Source: Acidobacteriota bacterium
Lineage (GTDB): Bacteria > Acidobacteriota > Terriglobia > Terriglobales > SCQP01
DNA: 6,852 nucleotides
Reading direction: 5' to 3'
Assembly (NCBI GenBank): GCA_021823305.1
Contig: JAKAOE010000101.1
Span: 1-6,852, forward strand
The translations under genes were made by a program, and so were the position numbers. Below are positions 6,636 through 6,852 of the stretch, in pieces. The notes beneath the pieces were generated by a model. It was not told where the DNA came from. It saw only the letters and a list, made by a program, of their open reading frames with translations, and ran no database searches. The stretch's first letter is position 1. Every line of letters begins with the position of its first letter.

Positions 6636-6852
6636 ATGAGCGGTTTGGTCCACCCCGAAGAGGACGCGCCCGCGCAGCGTTTCGACTTTGCTGCCGTCGC
6701 GCCCGCGGCGCTGGCGGCGATGGAGAGTCTGCAGCGCTACGTGGATGCGTGCGGCCTTGACCACACCCTGCTCGAGTTGGTCAAGCAGCGCTGCTCGCAG
6801 CTCAACGGCTGCGCCTTCTGTACGGACCTGCACGCCCGCCGCCTGCGCCAGG
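6636..6852 (+). CDS. Carboxymuconolactone decarboxylase/AhpD-like protein (3' truncated by window)
   Basis: Only the first 72 residues are present; family members of this size class are usually about 150 residues. The core CMD motif is visible: LLELVKQRCSQLNGCAFC (45-62) followed by TDLH (63-66). The CxxC pair is C59 and C62. E47 lies 12 residues before the first cysteine and H66 four after the second, which is the same spacing as Glu118, Cys130, Cys133 and His137 of Mycobacterium tuberculosis AhpD. That pattern supports a thiol-dependent peroxidase or disulfide-relay enzyme rather than a true carboxymuconolactone decarboxylase. The ATG is supported by its Shine-Dalgarno sequence, and the gene starts five bases after the EF-G-like stop, so the two probably form an operon. 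The substrate cannot be told from this fragment. Confidence 0.88.
   Translation, partial: MSGLVHPEEDAPAQRFDFAAVAPAALAAMESLQRYVDACGLDHTLLELVKQRCSQLNGCAFCTDLHARRLRQ

Overview
This is a GC-rich, gene-dense stretch of chromosome, most likely from an Acidobacteriota-type Gram-negative bacterium. The evidence for that is a Kdo transferase (so lipopolysaccharide is made), heavily C/G-ending codons, and a secreted LolA-like protein of a type I associate with acidobacterial genomes. The phylum call rests on resemblance, not on a database search. There are four complete genes, one 3'-truncated gene and a possible gene start at the left edge. I see no RNA gene, mobile element, CRISPR array or large repeat.

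Layout. Bases 40-1368 (minus strand) encode WaaA/KdtA, the Kdo transferase of lipid A-core synthesis. Only 24 bp separate its start from the divergent PcrA/UvrD-type DNA helicase (1393-3642, plus strand), which starts with GTG. That gap holds an extended -10 box placed so that the helicase mRNA could be leaderless. Nineteen bases after the helicase is a gene for a predicted secreted LolA-fold-like protein of unknown function (3662-4423), preceded by a clear Shine-Dalgarno sequence and probably cotranscribed with the helicase. The next 92 bp carry a GC hairpin, a second candidate extended -10 and a Shine-Dalgarno sequence. They lead into an EF-G-like translational GTPase (4516-6630). Five bases after its stop begins a carboxymuconolactone decarboxylase/AhpD-like gene that runs off the window (6636-6852).

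How the genes relate. The window joins envelope synthesis (WaaA), DNA repair and transcription-replication conflict resolution (PcrA), an envelope protein of unknown role, a paralogous translation factor and a thiol-dependent antioxidant-type enzyme. No single pathway unites them. The supported cotranscription units are pcrA with the LolA-like gene, and the EF-G-like gene with the AhpD-like gene. I find no convincing undescribed system. The points most worth a second look are the altered nucleotide-binding motifs of the EF-G-like protein, the compact waaA/pcrA divergent promoter region, and the conserved-looking secreted protein tied to the helicase.
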